Shown here: one piece after another, positions 35,040 to 43,666 of the stretch
Numbering within the stretch: the first letter of the stretch is position 1
How the letters are laid out: each line of letters begins with the position of its first letter
From: Cytobacillus purgationiresistens
GTDB lineage: Bacteria; Bacillota; Bacilli; Bacillales; Cytobacillaceae
Reading direction: 5' to 3'
Assembly (NCBI RefSeq): GCF_030813235.1
Contig: NZ_JAUSUB010000017.1
Location: 57,315 to 121,314, forward strand
DNA: 64,000 nt
Notes under the pieces: model-generated
Seen by the model: the letters and a program-made list of their open reading frames with translations, nothing else
The model's database searches: none
What the model was told of the DNA's origin: nothing
Program-made: the position numbers and the translations under genes

Positions 35040-35879
35040 CTAAAGCAGTGAATAAACTAACTGCTGTGTATATGGGCTTTGCGGATCTTCTAATATTTGA
35101 TCGGTTAAGCCTTCTTCAACTACCGCACCATTCAGCATGACAAGTGTACGGTCGGCAAGCATCCGAATGACCGCCAGATCATGCGATACAACAATCATGC
35201 TAATGCCTAGTTCCCTCTGAATCTTTTTAATTAAATCTAGAACACTCGCTTGGACAGATAAATCAAGCCCTGTCGTTACTTCATCTAAAAAGAGGACTGG
35301 CGCTTGATTGGAGAGTGCCTTGGCAATTTGTACACGCTGCTGCATTCCGCCCGAAAAGCGTCTCGGCTCTTCTTTCATGCGAAAAAGCGGGATATGAACC
35401 TTCTCAAGCAAGGTTTTTCCGATTACTTCCATTTCTGCAACATTGCGGCCCCCCGCAGCAATGAGCTTCTCAGCAATATTCCCAATCGCTGAAAAATCCA
35501 TTTTCAAACCTTTCATCGGGTTTTGATAGACCATGCCGAAATAGTGATTACGAATATATCGCTTTTGCTGATTGGATAAAGTGAATACATTTTCTCCATC
35601 AAGGTCTGAAATATTGATGGATGCCTCCCCGGCAGTCAATTCTTCATCAAAATAAAGACATTGCATCAAAGTCGATTTACCACTGCCGCTTTCGCCTACA
35701 ATCCCCAATATTTCCCCAGGAAATAAATCAAACGATATATTTTGACAAGCATAGACCGTACGGCAATGCGGGCAATAGTTTTTTTCCAACTGTCTACCGA
35801 TAGGATTCTTGCACATTCTGCAGCCAGGACCAAACTGCTTCTCTAAATTTCTAACGGATAACATTGGTTGTTCATGCAT
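35040..35879 (-). CDS. phnK: C-P lyase subunit PhnK, with Cys-rich insert
   Basis: A 279-residue ABC-type ATPase that binds the C-P lyase core complex. Motifs are Walker A GESGSGKST, FSGGMQQRVQIAKA and Walker B VLFLDEVTTGLD. Between the first strand and the Walker A it has an insert with two CxxC pairs (CRMCKNPIGRQL, then NYCPHCRTVYAC), likely a zinc ribbon. E. coli PhnK has a shorter region there. The gene overlaps the phnJ end by 8 bases. Confidence 0.93.
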   Translation of the reverse strand: MHEQPMLSVRNLEKQFGPGCRMCKNPIGRQLEKNYCPHCRTVYACQNISFDLFPGEILGIVGESGSGKSTLMQCLYFDEELTAGEASINISDLDGENVFTLSNQQKRYIRNHYFGMVYQNPMKGLKMDFSAIGNIAEKLIAAGGRNVAEMEVIGKTLLEKVHIPLFRMKEEPRRFSGGMQQRVQIAKALSNQAPVLFLDEVTTGLDLSVQASVLDLIKKIQRELGISMIVVSHDLAVIRMLADRTLVMLNGAVVEEGLTDQILEDPQSPYTQQLVYSLL

Positions 35880-36738
35880 AGTTATTCTCCACCTCTGCCT
35901 TCTCAGCTTGATTCAGTCTTTCCATGCAATAGCTGGTGTCATTGCATTGATAGCTTACTTCACCGGTATCTGCCGCAAGCACTTCATCCAGGAACACATC
36001 ACTCGTACCGCAAAGACGACATTGCTTGCCTGAGAAGGACTCGACTTTAAATGGATAATCATCGAAAGCAAGTGAACGCACATCTGTAAAAGGCGGAACC
36101 GCATAGATCTTCTTCTCTCTGCCTGCTCCAAGAAGGATCAGAGCCTCAGACTGATGCATTTTGGGATTATCAAACCTTGGAATGGGGCTGGGCGCCATCA
36201 CATAACGATGATTCACATAAACAGGGTGGTCCGCTCCCGTAGTCGTTCTTCCAAACTTCATAATCTGTTCAAAAAGCTGTAACCACGCACCGCTATATTC
36301 CTCTTCAGAATGGAGGATTTTCGTCATATATTCTCTTGCCTCCACATCGCGAAGCGGCTCTGGTGCCGGAACTTGCAGGACGAGGATTTGATTAGAATCC
36401 AGAGGAACCTCAGGAATCCGATGCCTTGACTGAATGATTGTTGCTTCCTGTGTCAGATCTGTTACCTCCACACCTGTTGTCGTCTGCACAAGCTTCTTAA
36501 TACTTACTGCATTGACTGATTCATCCGATCCTTGATCAATCACCTTTAATACATCCTCACAGCCAATGATGGAGAGCGTGATTTGCAAACCGCCAGTCCC
36601 CCAACCACGGGCAATTGGCATCTCCCTTGAAGAAAACGGCACTTGATACCCAGGTATAGCAACTGCCTTTAAAATTGCGCGGCGGATTTCTTTTTTAGAT
36701 CCTTCATCAAAAAACGCAAAGTGATGATTTGTCTTCAT
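35872..36738 (-). CDS. phnJ: PhnJ, radical SAM C-P lyase
   Basis: A 288-residue catalytic subunit that breaks the carbon-phosphorus bond using S-adenosylmethionine and an iron-sulfur cluster. Near the C-terminus it keeps Cys-x2-Cys-x21-Cys-x5-Cys (in CRLCG and QCNDTSYC), the same spacing as the cluster and catalytic cysteines of E. coli PhnJ. The remainder matches the family (FAFFDEGSKKEIRRAILKAVAIPGYQVPF, TGADHPVYVNHRYVMAPSP). All key residues seem intact. Confidence 0.95.
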   Translation of the reverse strand: MKTNHHFAFFDEGSKKEIRRAILKAVAIPGYQVPFSSREMPIARGWGTGGLQITLSIIGCEDVLKVIDQGSDESVNAVSIKKLVQTTTGVEVTDLTQEATIIQSRHRIPEVPLDSNQILVLQVPAPEPLRDVEAREYMTKILHSEEEYSGAWLQLFEQIMKFGRTTTGADHPVYVNHRYVMAPSPIPRFDNPKMHQSEALILLGAGREKKIYAVPPFTDVRSLAFDDYPFKVESFSGKQCRLCGTSDVFLDEVLAADTGEVSYQCNDTSYCMERLNQAEKAEVENNYA

Positions 36739-37844
36739 TGGCTTGCCCCTCCATTCCTAACTTGCCGAACGCTATCCAGCTTTGATTGGAAAGTGACATA
36801 GTGAGGGAGCTTTAGGTGCGAAATAAAGCCAGTTGCCTCCACCGAATCAATATGAAGCAGGACAAATTCTTCATCATGTGTTGGAAAAGGAGAACCCGGA
36901 TGCTCTAAACATTGATCAAGAATACTCATCGCAATCGCCTTCGTCTCATTTTGTCCATAACAGACGCCGTATCCTATCTCAAATTCCATTTCATCTTCAT
37001 TTTCTTCATTCTTCACTTTAACGGGAACGAAGGATTCAACTTCCGTCACTTCCATTTCACCAATATAATAATGATTCTCTTCAATATCCATGTCTTCATA
37101 CGGGTGACCGACATATATAGGAACATTGCCGACTCGCACCTCACCGACAGTTGGATGCACCTGGCCATAGCCGCGTAATGAAGCATAGCCCAAAGCAGTC
37201 ACAGCCCCTGTTTGTCCACGAGTCAATGTTTGCAGCTTTGCACTTCTAGGAGCAGGAAATTGAATACTTTGCTTAGTAATATCAAATGGAACCTTTTCAT
37301 CTTTTTCATACGTCTTAAACAGCCCTTCTTCGCGAAGGTAATCGACTACCTTTGGAAAAAATTCTGGCTGCCTGCCCTGCTCGATTTTACTCAATTGATC
37401 CTTATAGTCCAGGAGCCACTTCTCATTTTCATCAGAATCCTCATCCAATAAATTGAAATCGAGTAACCTATGTGTATAGTCAGTTGTCGCGCCTAATAGC
37501 TGGCCGCCAGGAATGTCCTTAAAGCTCGCTGATATTCGCCTTTTCGTGAACATCGCTTCTGTCTCAACCGTTTCGCTGTAATAAAGACGGGGCAATGTCG
37601 AGCGATGTGCTCTCATAAGAAACACAGCTTCCTCCATGCTTCCCCCTGCCTGCTTAATTGCAAGCGCCGCTAAGTAAGGTGCGTACAGGCTGCTTTCCGA
37701 CATCACTTGATCAACAAGTGCCTTCATTGTTGCGAGAATGTTTTCCACTTCAATGATTTTCCCGCCCTGCAGTCGCTCGTATTGGAGCCTGTTTATTGAA
37801 GCTTCAATGGCTTCTGTTCCACCTTTTACAGCCACATAGCCCAT
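36735..37844 (-). CDS. phnI: C-P lyase subunit PhnI
   Basis: A 369-residue core subunit that with G, H and L replaces adenine of ATP by the phosphonate (nucleosidase/transferase step). Family features are GYVAVKGGTEAIEAS at the start, YAPYLAALAIKQAGGSMEEAVFLMRAHRST, and GYASLRGYGQVHPTVGEVRVG. It overlaps the phnJ start by 4 bases and is adjacent to phnH without a gap. Confidence 0.95.
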   Translation of the reverse strand: MGYVAVKGGTEAIEASINRLQYERLQGGKIIEVENILATMKALVDQVMSESSLYAPYLAALAIKQAGGSMEEAVFLMRAHRSTLPRLYYSETVETEAMFTKRRISASFKDIPGGQLLGATTDYTHRLLDFNLLDEDSDENEKWLLDYKDQLSKIEQGRQPEFFPKVVDYLREEGLFKTYEKDEKVPFDITKQSIQFPAPRSAKLQTLTRGQTGAVTALGYASLRGYGQVHPTVGEVRVGNVPIYVGHPYEDMDIEENHYYIGEMEVTEVESFVPVKVKNEENEDEMEFEIGYGVCYGQNETKAIAMSILDQCLEHPGSPFPTHDEEFVLLHIDSVEATGFISHLKLPHYVTFQSKLDSVRQVRNGGASQ

Positions 37845-38444
37845 TTATTTCACCTCTTCCGCATGTATGACAGTCGTCGTTCTCGGCAAGCAAGCGAGCT
37901 GGCCGACCTCGTCAGTGAAGAGGAGATCAATGCCGGTGGGGTACTCTTTGATTTTCTCTTGTCTAGCTGCCGTCATGGCTAGCGTGAAGCTGATGTGAAG
38001 TTCTGCTTCACTCCGAATGCCCGGACCAGATAACGTCAATCCCCCTTGATTAGAAAGGTGCTCCTCTTCAATAATCCAAGTAGCTGAACCATTCGGATCA
38101 ATTAATGACCCGTTTTTACAGACAAGCATGGCGTCAACAAGCTCTCTCTCTGCGCATCCCTTAACCGCTATGATAAAATCTGCTTCTTCTATAGGGGCAT
38201 GCTGTGCCAATGTATATTGTGAAATCTTTTCTTTCAGCTCTATTTGATCTGCTGGCAGGATATGAAAGGTAACCTCTGCATCAAGCAATGTTAAAGCCGC
38301 TAATAACGTCGTATCATAACAAGAGAGTTGCCGTTTTTTTGACTCTTCATTAACTGTAATTGTTGAAATCGTACCGGGCTTTGCCATACTATCCAATATC
38401 TTTCGGAAAACATGCTGCGTGTGATGTATTTGATCGATCCCCAT
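37845..38444 (-). CDS. phnH: C-P lyase subunit PhnH
   Basis: A 199-residue core subunit of C-P lyase. It begins with FRKILDSMAKPGTI, the standard PhnH signature, and contains GSLIDPNGSATWIIEEEHL and LSGPGIRSEAELHIS. In the complex it is a structural partner of PhnI and PhnG. The start ATG follows AAAGGGGAG. It lies 22 bases after phnG. Confidence 0.93.
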   Translation of the reverse strand: MGIDQIHHTQHVFRKILDSMAKPGTISTITVNEESKKRQLSCYDTTLLAALTLLDAEVTFHILPADQIELKEKISQYTLAQHAPIEEADFIIAVKGCAERELVDAMLVCKNGSLIDPNGSATWIIEEEHLSNQGGLTLSGPGIRSEAELHISFTLAMTAARQEKIKEYPTGIDLLFTDEVGQLACLPRTTTVIHAEEVK

Positions 38445-38466
38445 GCGCTCTCTCCCCTTTCATCCG

Positions 38467-38889
38467 TTAAACATCCATTGTGTGAAACTGAACCTTTGTT
38501 TTAAAAATCTCTGCTTGTTCTTTTGCTTGGTCAACTAGCAGCTTTTTCTCCAATTTCATCAGCTTTTCGTCCCATTTCAAGGAGATCGGAAGGTTGACTT
38601 GATAAGCTGCATCAATAACTGCCAAATGCTGCGCAAGGTCGTCCTTCATACCAACGACCAGCCCGATGCCAATCTCGCCTTTTATCTCCACCTTCGCTTC
38701 AGTTATTAAAACCTCTCCGATGTAAAAAAGAGAATTCTTCGCAGTCTCACGCATTTTTACCATCGTCAGTCCATATTGAGGTGCTAAGATTTCACTAACT
38801 TGGTATTTCTGAATCACCTCAGCGGCCATTTCCTTCGCCAAGGAAGGGCTCCCTTGGATGAGAATTTTTGTCCTTCTTCGTCTATTCAT
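38467..38889 (-). CDS. phnG: C-P lyase subunit PhnG
   Basis: A 140-residue core subunit, first gene of the operon. PhnG-type segments are MVKMRETAKNSLFYIGEVLITEAKVEI and GIGLVVGMKDDLAQHLAVIDAAY. I set the start at ATG 38889, 8 bases after GGAGG; a longer reading adds 14 residues with no ribosome binding site. Phosphate starvation control is expected for such operons, but the upstream sequence has only weak Pho-box-like TTTACA words. Confidence 0.9.
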   Translation of the reverse strand: MNRRRRTKILIQGSPSLAKEMAAEVIQKYQVSEILAPQYGLTMVKMRETAKNSLFYIGEVLITEAKVEIKGEIGIGLVVGMKDDLAQHLAVIDAAYQVNLPISLKWDEKLMKLEKKLLVDQAKEQAEIFKTKVQFHTMDV

Positions 38890-39196
38890 CAGCCAGACCT
38901 CCTCTACTTCCTCATCGTAACTTGGCGCCAAGCTGCTGTGTTTTAAGATATTTTTAATTTTCTGTAAATGTTATTTACCTTATTTTCACAAAGACGCTTT
39001 AAGATGTATTCTGTTGAAGCTTGTGTGAATCATCATAACAAGATAAAAAAATAGCCCATGCATGAGCTTGAGCAGTTTCGAGTGGATATAGAAAAACTAA
39101 AGGGATAGATTATTTGAATCACCTATCTTTACTGAATAAATCCTATAGAGGAGTAAATGCTAACTATATTAAGTTTTTTTAGGAGAATTATGATTT
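38890..39196. other. Divergent intergenic region, phn and ger operons
   Basis: About 300 bases between the first phn gene and the germinant-receptor operon. There is no gene. On the minus strand TTTACA (38965-38970) lies near TTAAAA words, a weak hint of a PhoP site or -35. I could not find a convincing sigmaG promoter for the ger operon. Confidence 0.3.
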
Positions 39197-40501
39197 ATGA
39201 CTCAGCCATTTATGAAAACGATAAAACAGCTTCAAGAAGTCCATGCTGATATAAAAATAATTGAACGAACAGTAGAAGAACAGTCTCTCGCTATCATTTT
39301 TTTGGAATCTATTGTTGAGACAGCTTTATCTTTGAGTTATTTAGAAACTTCCTATTTTGAGTTTGATAAATTGCCTACTTTACAATGGCAATCTACTGAT
39401 GTTCCTCAGGTAATCCAGCACTTATTTAAGGGCGAGATTCTGCTTTACTTGAAAGAGGAGGATACCTTTGCAACCTTAAACGCTGTTCATCAGCCTATTA
39501 AGCGTTTTATTGATCAGCCGCAAAACGAACAAGTGGTTCAAGGACCTCTAGACTCCTTTACCGAGGATATAAACATTAACATCGGCATTTGCCGGAATAA
39601 AATCCAGACCGAATACCTGGAAACCTATACTGCTGTTGCAGGTCAAACGCGGAAACGCAAATTTGTTTTCCTTGCGATGCGTAATGATCCAAGTATTCCG
39701 TTTATAAAGAAACTGATTAAACGACTGGAAAAGAACCAGGGAGAAATAAACCATCTGAATGATATTAATACAGCGATTCAAATACCCCGCCATACGCTAT
39801 TGCCAAGGATAAGCACAACTGAATTGCCTACTAACGCAGTAGACTTTCTGCAAAGGGGAAGAATCGTATTCTTTATGGATGGCTATCCATTTGCTCTAAT
39901 GCTGTTTAAAACGGTATTCGATACCTTTAAGCAGCCAAACGATTTGAACTACCCCACTTTTCTTTACCATGCTATTTATGGTATTCGCATTTTAGGCATC
40001 CTAATTGCCTTATTGCTACCAGGTTTATATGTAGCGTTAGTTACTGTGAATCCGGAAATGATGAAAATTGAACTGGCCTTAACGATTATGGAAAGTCGTT
40101 TATTTGTGCCATATCCCGCATTTGTTGAAATCACTATTATGCTGATTCTTATCGAGCTGATTACTGAGGCCAGCGTTAGGCTTCCAAGCAGTATTGCTTC
40201 TACGTTAGGTATCGTTGGGGGAATTATCTTAGGACAGGCAGTTGTTGAAGCACAGCTTGTTTCCAGCATTCTAATTATTATTATTGCAGCGACAACCATC
40301 GCTACAGGTACCGTTGTTGGTTTTCAGCACTCTGTTTCTTTGCGGTTCTTTAAGTACTTGCTTATCGCAACTTCTGCTTTCATTGGTATGCTTGGGCTTT
40401 TAATCGGATTACTCCTTGTTTGTGCTTACTTAGGACGAACGGAAACATTTGGTGTGCCTTTTATTCGCTTTGAGAAGGAAGGGGTTAAGATTGAAGATTA
40501 A
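39197..40501 (+). CDS. Spore germinant receptor A subunit (GerAA/GerKA type)
   Basis: A 434-residue membrane protein of the GerA family A subunits, which sit in the spore inner membrane and respond to nutrients. Its N-terminal soluble half of about 230 residues includes GPLDSFTEDININIGICRNKI and TAVAGQTRKRKFV (family form EGPRIAFTEDIxxN), then five or so membrane helices with LPGLYVALVTVNPEMM and EASVRLPSSIASTLGIVGGIILGQAVVEAQLV. It is somewhat shorter than the usual 480 residues at both ends. First gene of an A-B-C operon. Confidence 0.92.
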   Translation: MTQPFMKTIKQLQEVHADIKIIERTVEEQSLAIIFLESIVETALSLSYLETSYFEFDKLPTLQWQSTDVPQVIQHLFKGEILLYLKEEDTFATLNAVHQPIKRFIDQPQNEQVVQGPLDSFTEDININIGICRNKIQTEYLETYTAVAGQTRKRKFVFLAMRNDPSIPFIKKLIKRLEKNQGEINHLNDINTAIQIPRHTLLPRISTTELPTNAVDFLQRGRIVFFMDGYPFALMLFKTVFDTFKQPNDLNYPTFLYHAIYGIRILGILIALLLPGLYVALVTVNPEMMKIELALTIMESRLFVPYPAFVEITIMLILIELITEASVRLPSSIASTLGIVGGIILGQAVVEAQLVSSILIIIIAATTIATGTVVGFQHSVSLRFFKYLLIATSAFIGMLGLLIGLLLVCAYLGRTETFGVPFIRFEKEGVKIED

Positions 40502-41561
40502 TACAATGTATATCATAGTGACATTGCTGCTTTCCCATATTGGCTTAGTTTCTCTATTTTTCCCTTCACTGGTTGTGGATACAGTTGACCAAGGTCATTG
40601 GCTTGTTATTTTACTATGGTCTTCTTTAAGCTACCTAATCTTTTACTTTTATGTTTTTGGCTTGAAGAAAACAGCCCCCCATTCAATTATTGAAACCTTT
40701 AGCCAGCGAGGAAAAAGCTGGTTGTATATTGGTCTTCTTCCACTATTTTTCTTCCAGCTCATTTTAGTAGTCTTATCTCTAAGAACTTACTCGGAGTTCA
40801 CAGCCAACTTACTCTTAAGTGAAACACCGGTACCAATGGCAATGGCTGTCTTTCTGATCCCATCACTATACATTGCCTGTGGTTCATTTGAATCTATTCT
40901 ACGGACCGGCTTTTTAATATCAATCATTGTTTCACCTATTATTTTTATTATCTTGCTGTTTTCATTGCAAAATACACATTGGACAAATATCATGCCACTC
41001 AGCCCACCTGGCCTAGATGCTATATTCGACAAATCATTTATTGATGGGCTCTTCATTCAGGCGCCAGTTTTTACTTATTTAGGGTTTATCCCGAGTAAAA
41101 TAAAGTATAATTCCGGAGCTGTATTTTATTTTGGTTTATTAGGGATTCTTTTTGCCTTTATAGCCGTCTACATTCCTTTGGCTATTTATTCTCAAGAAGC
41201 GATAAGTCTTTTCTTATTTCCTTTTCCAGCTGCACTTGATACCGTTCATATAGAATGGTCTGTATTCGAACGCTTAAGTGTCGTCTTCTGTTTAATCTTA
41301 ATTATTTTTGCTGTTTTATTCTTGGCTATGACTCTTTTGACTATACGCCTGCTGTATCAGGCATTTGTGAAAGCTCAAACCACCCACTCTATTATCTTCT
41401 TAATTATTGTCTCTATTTGCTTATACATATTTGCTTATTTACTTGTTAACTGGAATCAGGTTGAAAGAGCGGTAACATGGAGTACACCGTTGCGCATCTA
41501 TACATTTGTCAGCATTCCCCTTGCCCTTTATTGGCTGGGCATAAGGAGGAAAACAGCATGA
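40491..41561 (+). CDS. Spore germinant receptor B subunit (GerAB type)
   Basis: A 356-residue ten-helix membrane protein of the amino acid/polyamine transporter fold; GerAB-type subunits bind the nutrient germinant. The TTG start at 40491 follows AAGGAAGGGG by about 7 bases and overlaps the A-subunit end by 11 bases; an ATG at 40506 is possible. Segments such as SPPGLDAIFDKSF and YLGFIPSKIKY correspond to the loops found in this family. The ligand cannot be read from sequence. Confidence 0.88.
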   Translation: MKINTMYIIVTLLLSHIGLVSLFFPSLVVDTVDQGHWLVILLWSSLSYLIFYFYVFGLKKTAPHSIIETFSQRGKSWLYIGLLPLFFFQLILVVLSLRTYSEFTANLLLSETPVPMAMAVFLIPSLYIACGSFESILRTGFLISIIVSPIIFIILLFSLQNTHWTNIMPLSPPGLDAIFDKSFIDGLFIQAPVFTYLGFIPSKIKYNSGAVFYFGLLGILFAFIAVYIPLAIYSQEAISLFLFPFPAALDTVHIEWSVFERLSVVFCLILIIFAVLFLAMTLLTIRLLYQAFVKAQTTHSIIFLIIVSICLYIFAYLLVNWNQVERAVTWSTPLRIYTFVSIPLALYWLGIRRKTA

Positions 41562-42625
41562 AGCAAATGCGTTTACTAACATTCTTTATACTGTGTTCCA
41601 CGCTATTACTAAGCGGGTGCTGGGATACAAAAGATATTAATCACCGAGCCCTCCCCGTTGTTATGGGGATTTCTATCGATGAGAACGACGAGTACCATGT
41701 CCTTTTTTCTATTCCCATCGCTATAACTGGAGACCGCCGGCTTGTTCAGGTAGTTGAAGAGAAGGCGCCAACATTAACTCGGGCAATTGATACCTTAAGA
41801 GTCAATATGGAAAATAGTTTAGATTTATTGCATTTAGAATTAATTATTTTTGATATGAAGACAGCCCAAAAAGGCATAGCTGATGAGATAGAAGCGATTA
41901 TCCAGATGGATGAGTTCTCGAGCACCCCAACTGTCGCTATCTGCGATGAAGATATTAGCGACTTCTTTTTTAATACAAAGGATTCTTTTGAACAAAGCGG
42001 GAATCCCTTATTTAACTTTTTCGAAAAAAACTCAGGCTGGACTAGCTACCAGCCGTTATCGCGGGTATGGGAAGTGTACCAAAGCATTCATTCACACACA
42101 CGTGATGTCACTTTGCCTGTCGTTCAATCAAGCACGAACACAACCATCGAATACCTTGGCGGTGTAGCGTTAAAGCAAGGAGATGTGGCCTTGCAGCTTG
42201 AACCTCCTGAAGTATTAATCTATAACTTTGTTACCAATCAATCGCAGCGCAATGCCAGGGTAGAAATTGACAAAAAGACAGCAGTCTTCCCCCAAAAAGT
42301 AAAACCAACATTTACTGCTGAAGTAATAAATGGTCGCCCTGTGTATCATCTTAATATTGAATTTATTATTGTTGTAGAAGAGTCCGAGGATCATTTATCA
42401 GAAGTGGAAATCATTGGGAGATTCAATGATCTGATGGAAAGACGATTGCTCAATCTATTTGTAAAATTACAACAGGAGCATGCAGACGTACTTGAAGTTG
42501 GGCAAAAATTCCGTGCAAAATATACCTATCATGAATTAGAACATTGGCGTGATGAACTCTATCCAATGACAGACATATCTGTCTCCGTTCAAACTCAGAT
42601 AAGGAATAGAGGAAAAATAAAGTGA
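41558..42625 (+). CDS. Spore germinant receptor C subunit lipoprotein (Ger(x)C)
   Basis: A 355-residue lipoprotein. The signal peptide ends in LLLSGC (lipobox) followed by the family hallmark WDTKDINHRALPVVMGISID. C subunits are anchored by lipid on the outer face of the spore inner membrane and are needed for receptor function. The ATG at 41558 follows AGGAGG by 8 bases and overlaps the B-subunit stop by 4 bases. It completes a full tricistronic receptor operon. Confidence 0.92.
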   Translation: MKQMRLLTFFILCSTLLLSGCWDTKDINHRALPVVMGISIDENDEYHVLFSIPIAITGDRRLVQVVEEKAPTLTRAIDTLRVNMENSLDLLHLELIIFDMKTAQKGIADEIEAIIQMDEFSSTPTVAICDEDISDFFFNTKDSFEQSGNPLFNFFEKNSGWTSYQPLSRVWEVYQSIHSHTRDVTLPVVQSSTNTTIEYLGGVALKQGDVALQLEPPEVLIYNFVTNQSQRNARVEIDKKTAVFPQKVKPTFTAEVINGRPVYHLNIEFIIVVEESEDHLSEVEIIGRFNDLMERRLLNLFVKLQQEHADVLEVGQKFRAKYTYHELEHWRDELYPMTDISVSVQTQIRNRGKIK

Positions 42626-42644
42626 GCTCAAAATAACCAATTCG

Positions 42645-42675
42645 AAAGGCAGAGGCAATCATTCCTCTGTCTTTT
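42645..42675 (+). terminator. Terminator of the germinant receptor operon
   Basis: AAAGGCAGAGG pairs with CCTCTGTCTTT (one G-U pair), followed by a short T run. The converging GntR gene ends 7 bases beyond. Confidence 0.75.
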
Positions 42676-42681
42676 CAGCCT

Positions 42682-43392
42682 TTATTTCATTGTGATATCA
42701 TATTTGAATTTATCACTTCGATATACAATTTTTGTATATTCCAGTACTTTATCAGAAACTTGATCGACACAATCACTTTCAACCATAATGAGCGGTGTCA
42801 TATTATTGCATGCAAGCTGCTGCTGTTCTTCCAGTGTCGGAAAAACAACGCTCAATAACGCCTGAGTGCTTGTAAAATCCTGATAGCCTTTATCGCGATA
42901 ATAGGCGAATAACGAAGTGAGATTTGGTCCATCCACCCCTATTTTGGGGAATACTGACTCGCTTAGGAAGGAATGATGTATGGCGATGGGAGCACCATCA
43001 ATATAACGAACTCTGGAGATCTTATAAACCGCAGTATTCACATCAGCATGAAGACGTTTATACATACGCGATGACTTTGGCTCCTTTTGACAAAACACGT
43101 TTTCTGTTCTTAAATCATATCCGGAAGCAAGCATTTTATCAGTGAAGCTTTCCTTACCTGTTAAATGCAGCTGGATTTGCCCAGATTTATCCTGAACATA
43201 GCGGCCCTTGCCTTTTTTTGTATAGACATAGCCTCTTTCCTCCAATTTCGTCAATGCTTTCCTTACAGTCATTCTTGGAACATCATATTTCTCAGCTAAC
43301 TCATTTTCAGAAGGAAGCTTTTCCCCGGGAGTCAGCTGGTTAGACATCAACTTCTGCATCATCTCATCTATAATAATTGTTTCTTTCATCAC
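42682..43392 (-). CDS. GntR/HutC family regulator
   Basis: A 236-residue repressor. Its N-terminal winged helix-turn-helix (LTPGEKLPSENELAEKYDVPRMTVRKALTKLEERGYVYTKKGKGRYV) is followed by a UTRA ligand-binding domain of the HutC kind. The start is a GTG 7 bases after GGAGG, or the ATG just inside. A perfect 13-bp inverted repeat lies upstream (43410-43450), probably its own operator. The nearest metabolic operon is phn, 4 kb away beyond the ger genes; PhnF regulators are of this family, so a link is possible but unproven. Confidence 0.85.
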   Translation of the reverse strand: MMKETIIIDEMMQKLMSNQLTPGEKLPSENELAEKYDVPRMTVRKALTKLEERGYVYTKKGKGRYVQDKSGQIQLHLTGKESFTDKMLASGYDLRTENVFCQKEPKSSRMYKRLHADVNTAVYKISRVRYIDGAPIAIHHSFLSESVFPKIGVDGPNLTSLFAYYRDKGYQDFTSTQALLSVVFPTLEEQQQLACNNMTPLIMVESDCVDQVSDKVLEYTKIVYRSDKFKYDITMK

Positions 43393-43409
43393 CGATCAAC
43401 CTCCATCTT

Positions 43410-43450
43410 CATTTTACCAAAGAAAAGGTGGGGTTCGCTTTGGTAAAATG
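43410..43450. promoter_or_regulatory. Inverted repeat, likely GntR operator
   Basis: CATTTTACCAAAG (43410-43422) and CTTTGGTAAAATG (43438-43450) are perfect 13-bp arms with 15 bases between. They lie 18 bases upstream of the GntR gene. No T run follows, so a terminator is unlikely. Confidence 0.65.
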
Positions 43451-43469
43451 ACATTGCTTGATCATAATA

Positions 43470-43512
43470 AAAAAAAGCAGAACAAAAAATGATGCTCGGC
43501 TTTTTGTCCTGC
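43470..43512 (-). terminator. Orphan terminator downstream of gene remnant
   Basis: On the minus strand GCAGGACAAAAA pairs with TTTTTGTTCTGC and is followed by eight T residues. No intact gene reads into it; it directly follows the dehydrogenase remnant at 43523-43582. Confidence 0.7.
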
Positions 43513-43522
43513 CTTTAAAGTA

Positions 43523-43582
43523 TTATATATAGATTTCTCCGCCAGCACAGTTAACAACTGTACCTGTTAACATACAATACAA
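43523..43582 (-). pseudogene. Remnant C-terminus of a short-chain dehydrogenase
   Basis: The minus strand reads MLTGTVVNCAGGEIYI and then a stop. This matches the usual end of short-chain dehydrogenases (SDR: ITG-x-x-x-N-x-x-GG). Nothing further upstream looks like the rest of the protein. The stop is 3 bases or so from the orphan terminator, as expected for the end of a once-complete gene. Confidence 0.6.
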
Positions 43583-43666
43583 GCAAATTACCTTCGAAAA
43601 ATGCTAAGAAAGTATATAATAAAAATGAAAACGAGTGATAGGTTAGTAAACAAAGGAGGAGTTTCT

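Noticed and set aside
38930..39000. Pho box before phnG
   Set aside because: Only scattered TTTACA-like words without the regular direct-repeat spacing of a PhoP site; too weak to call.
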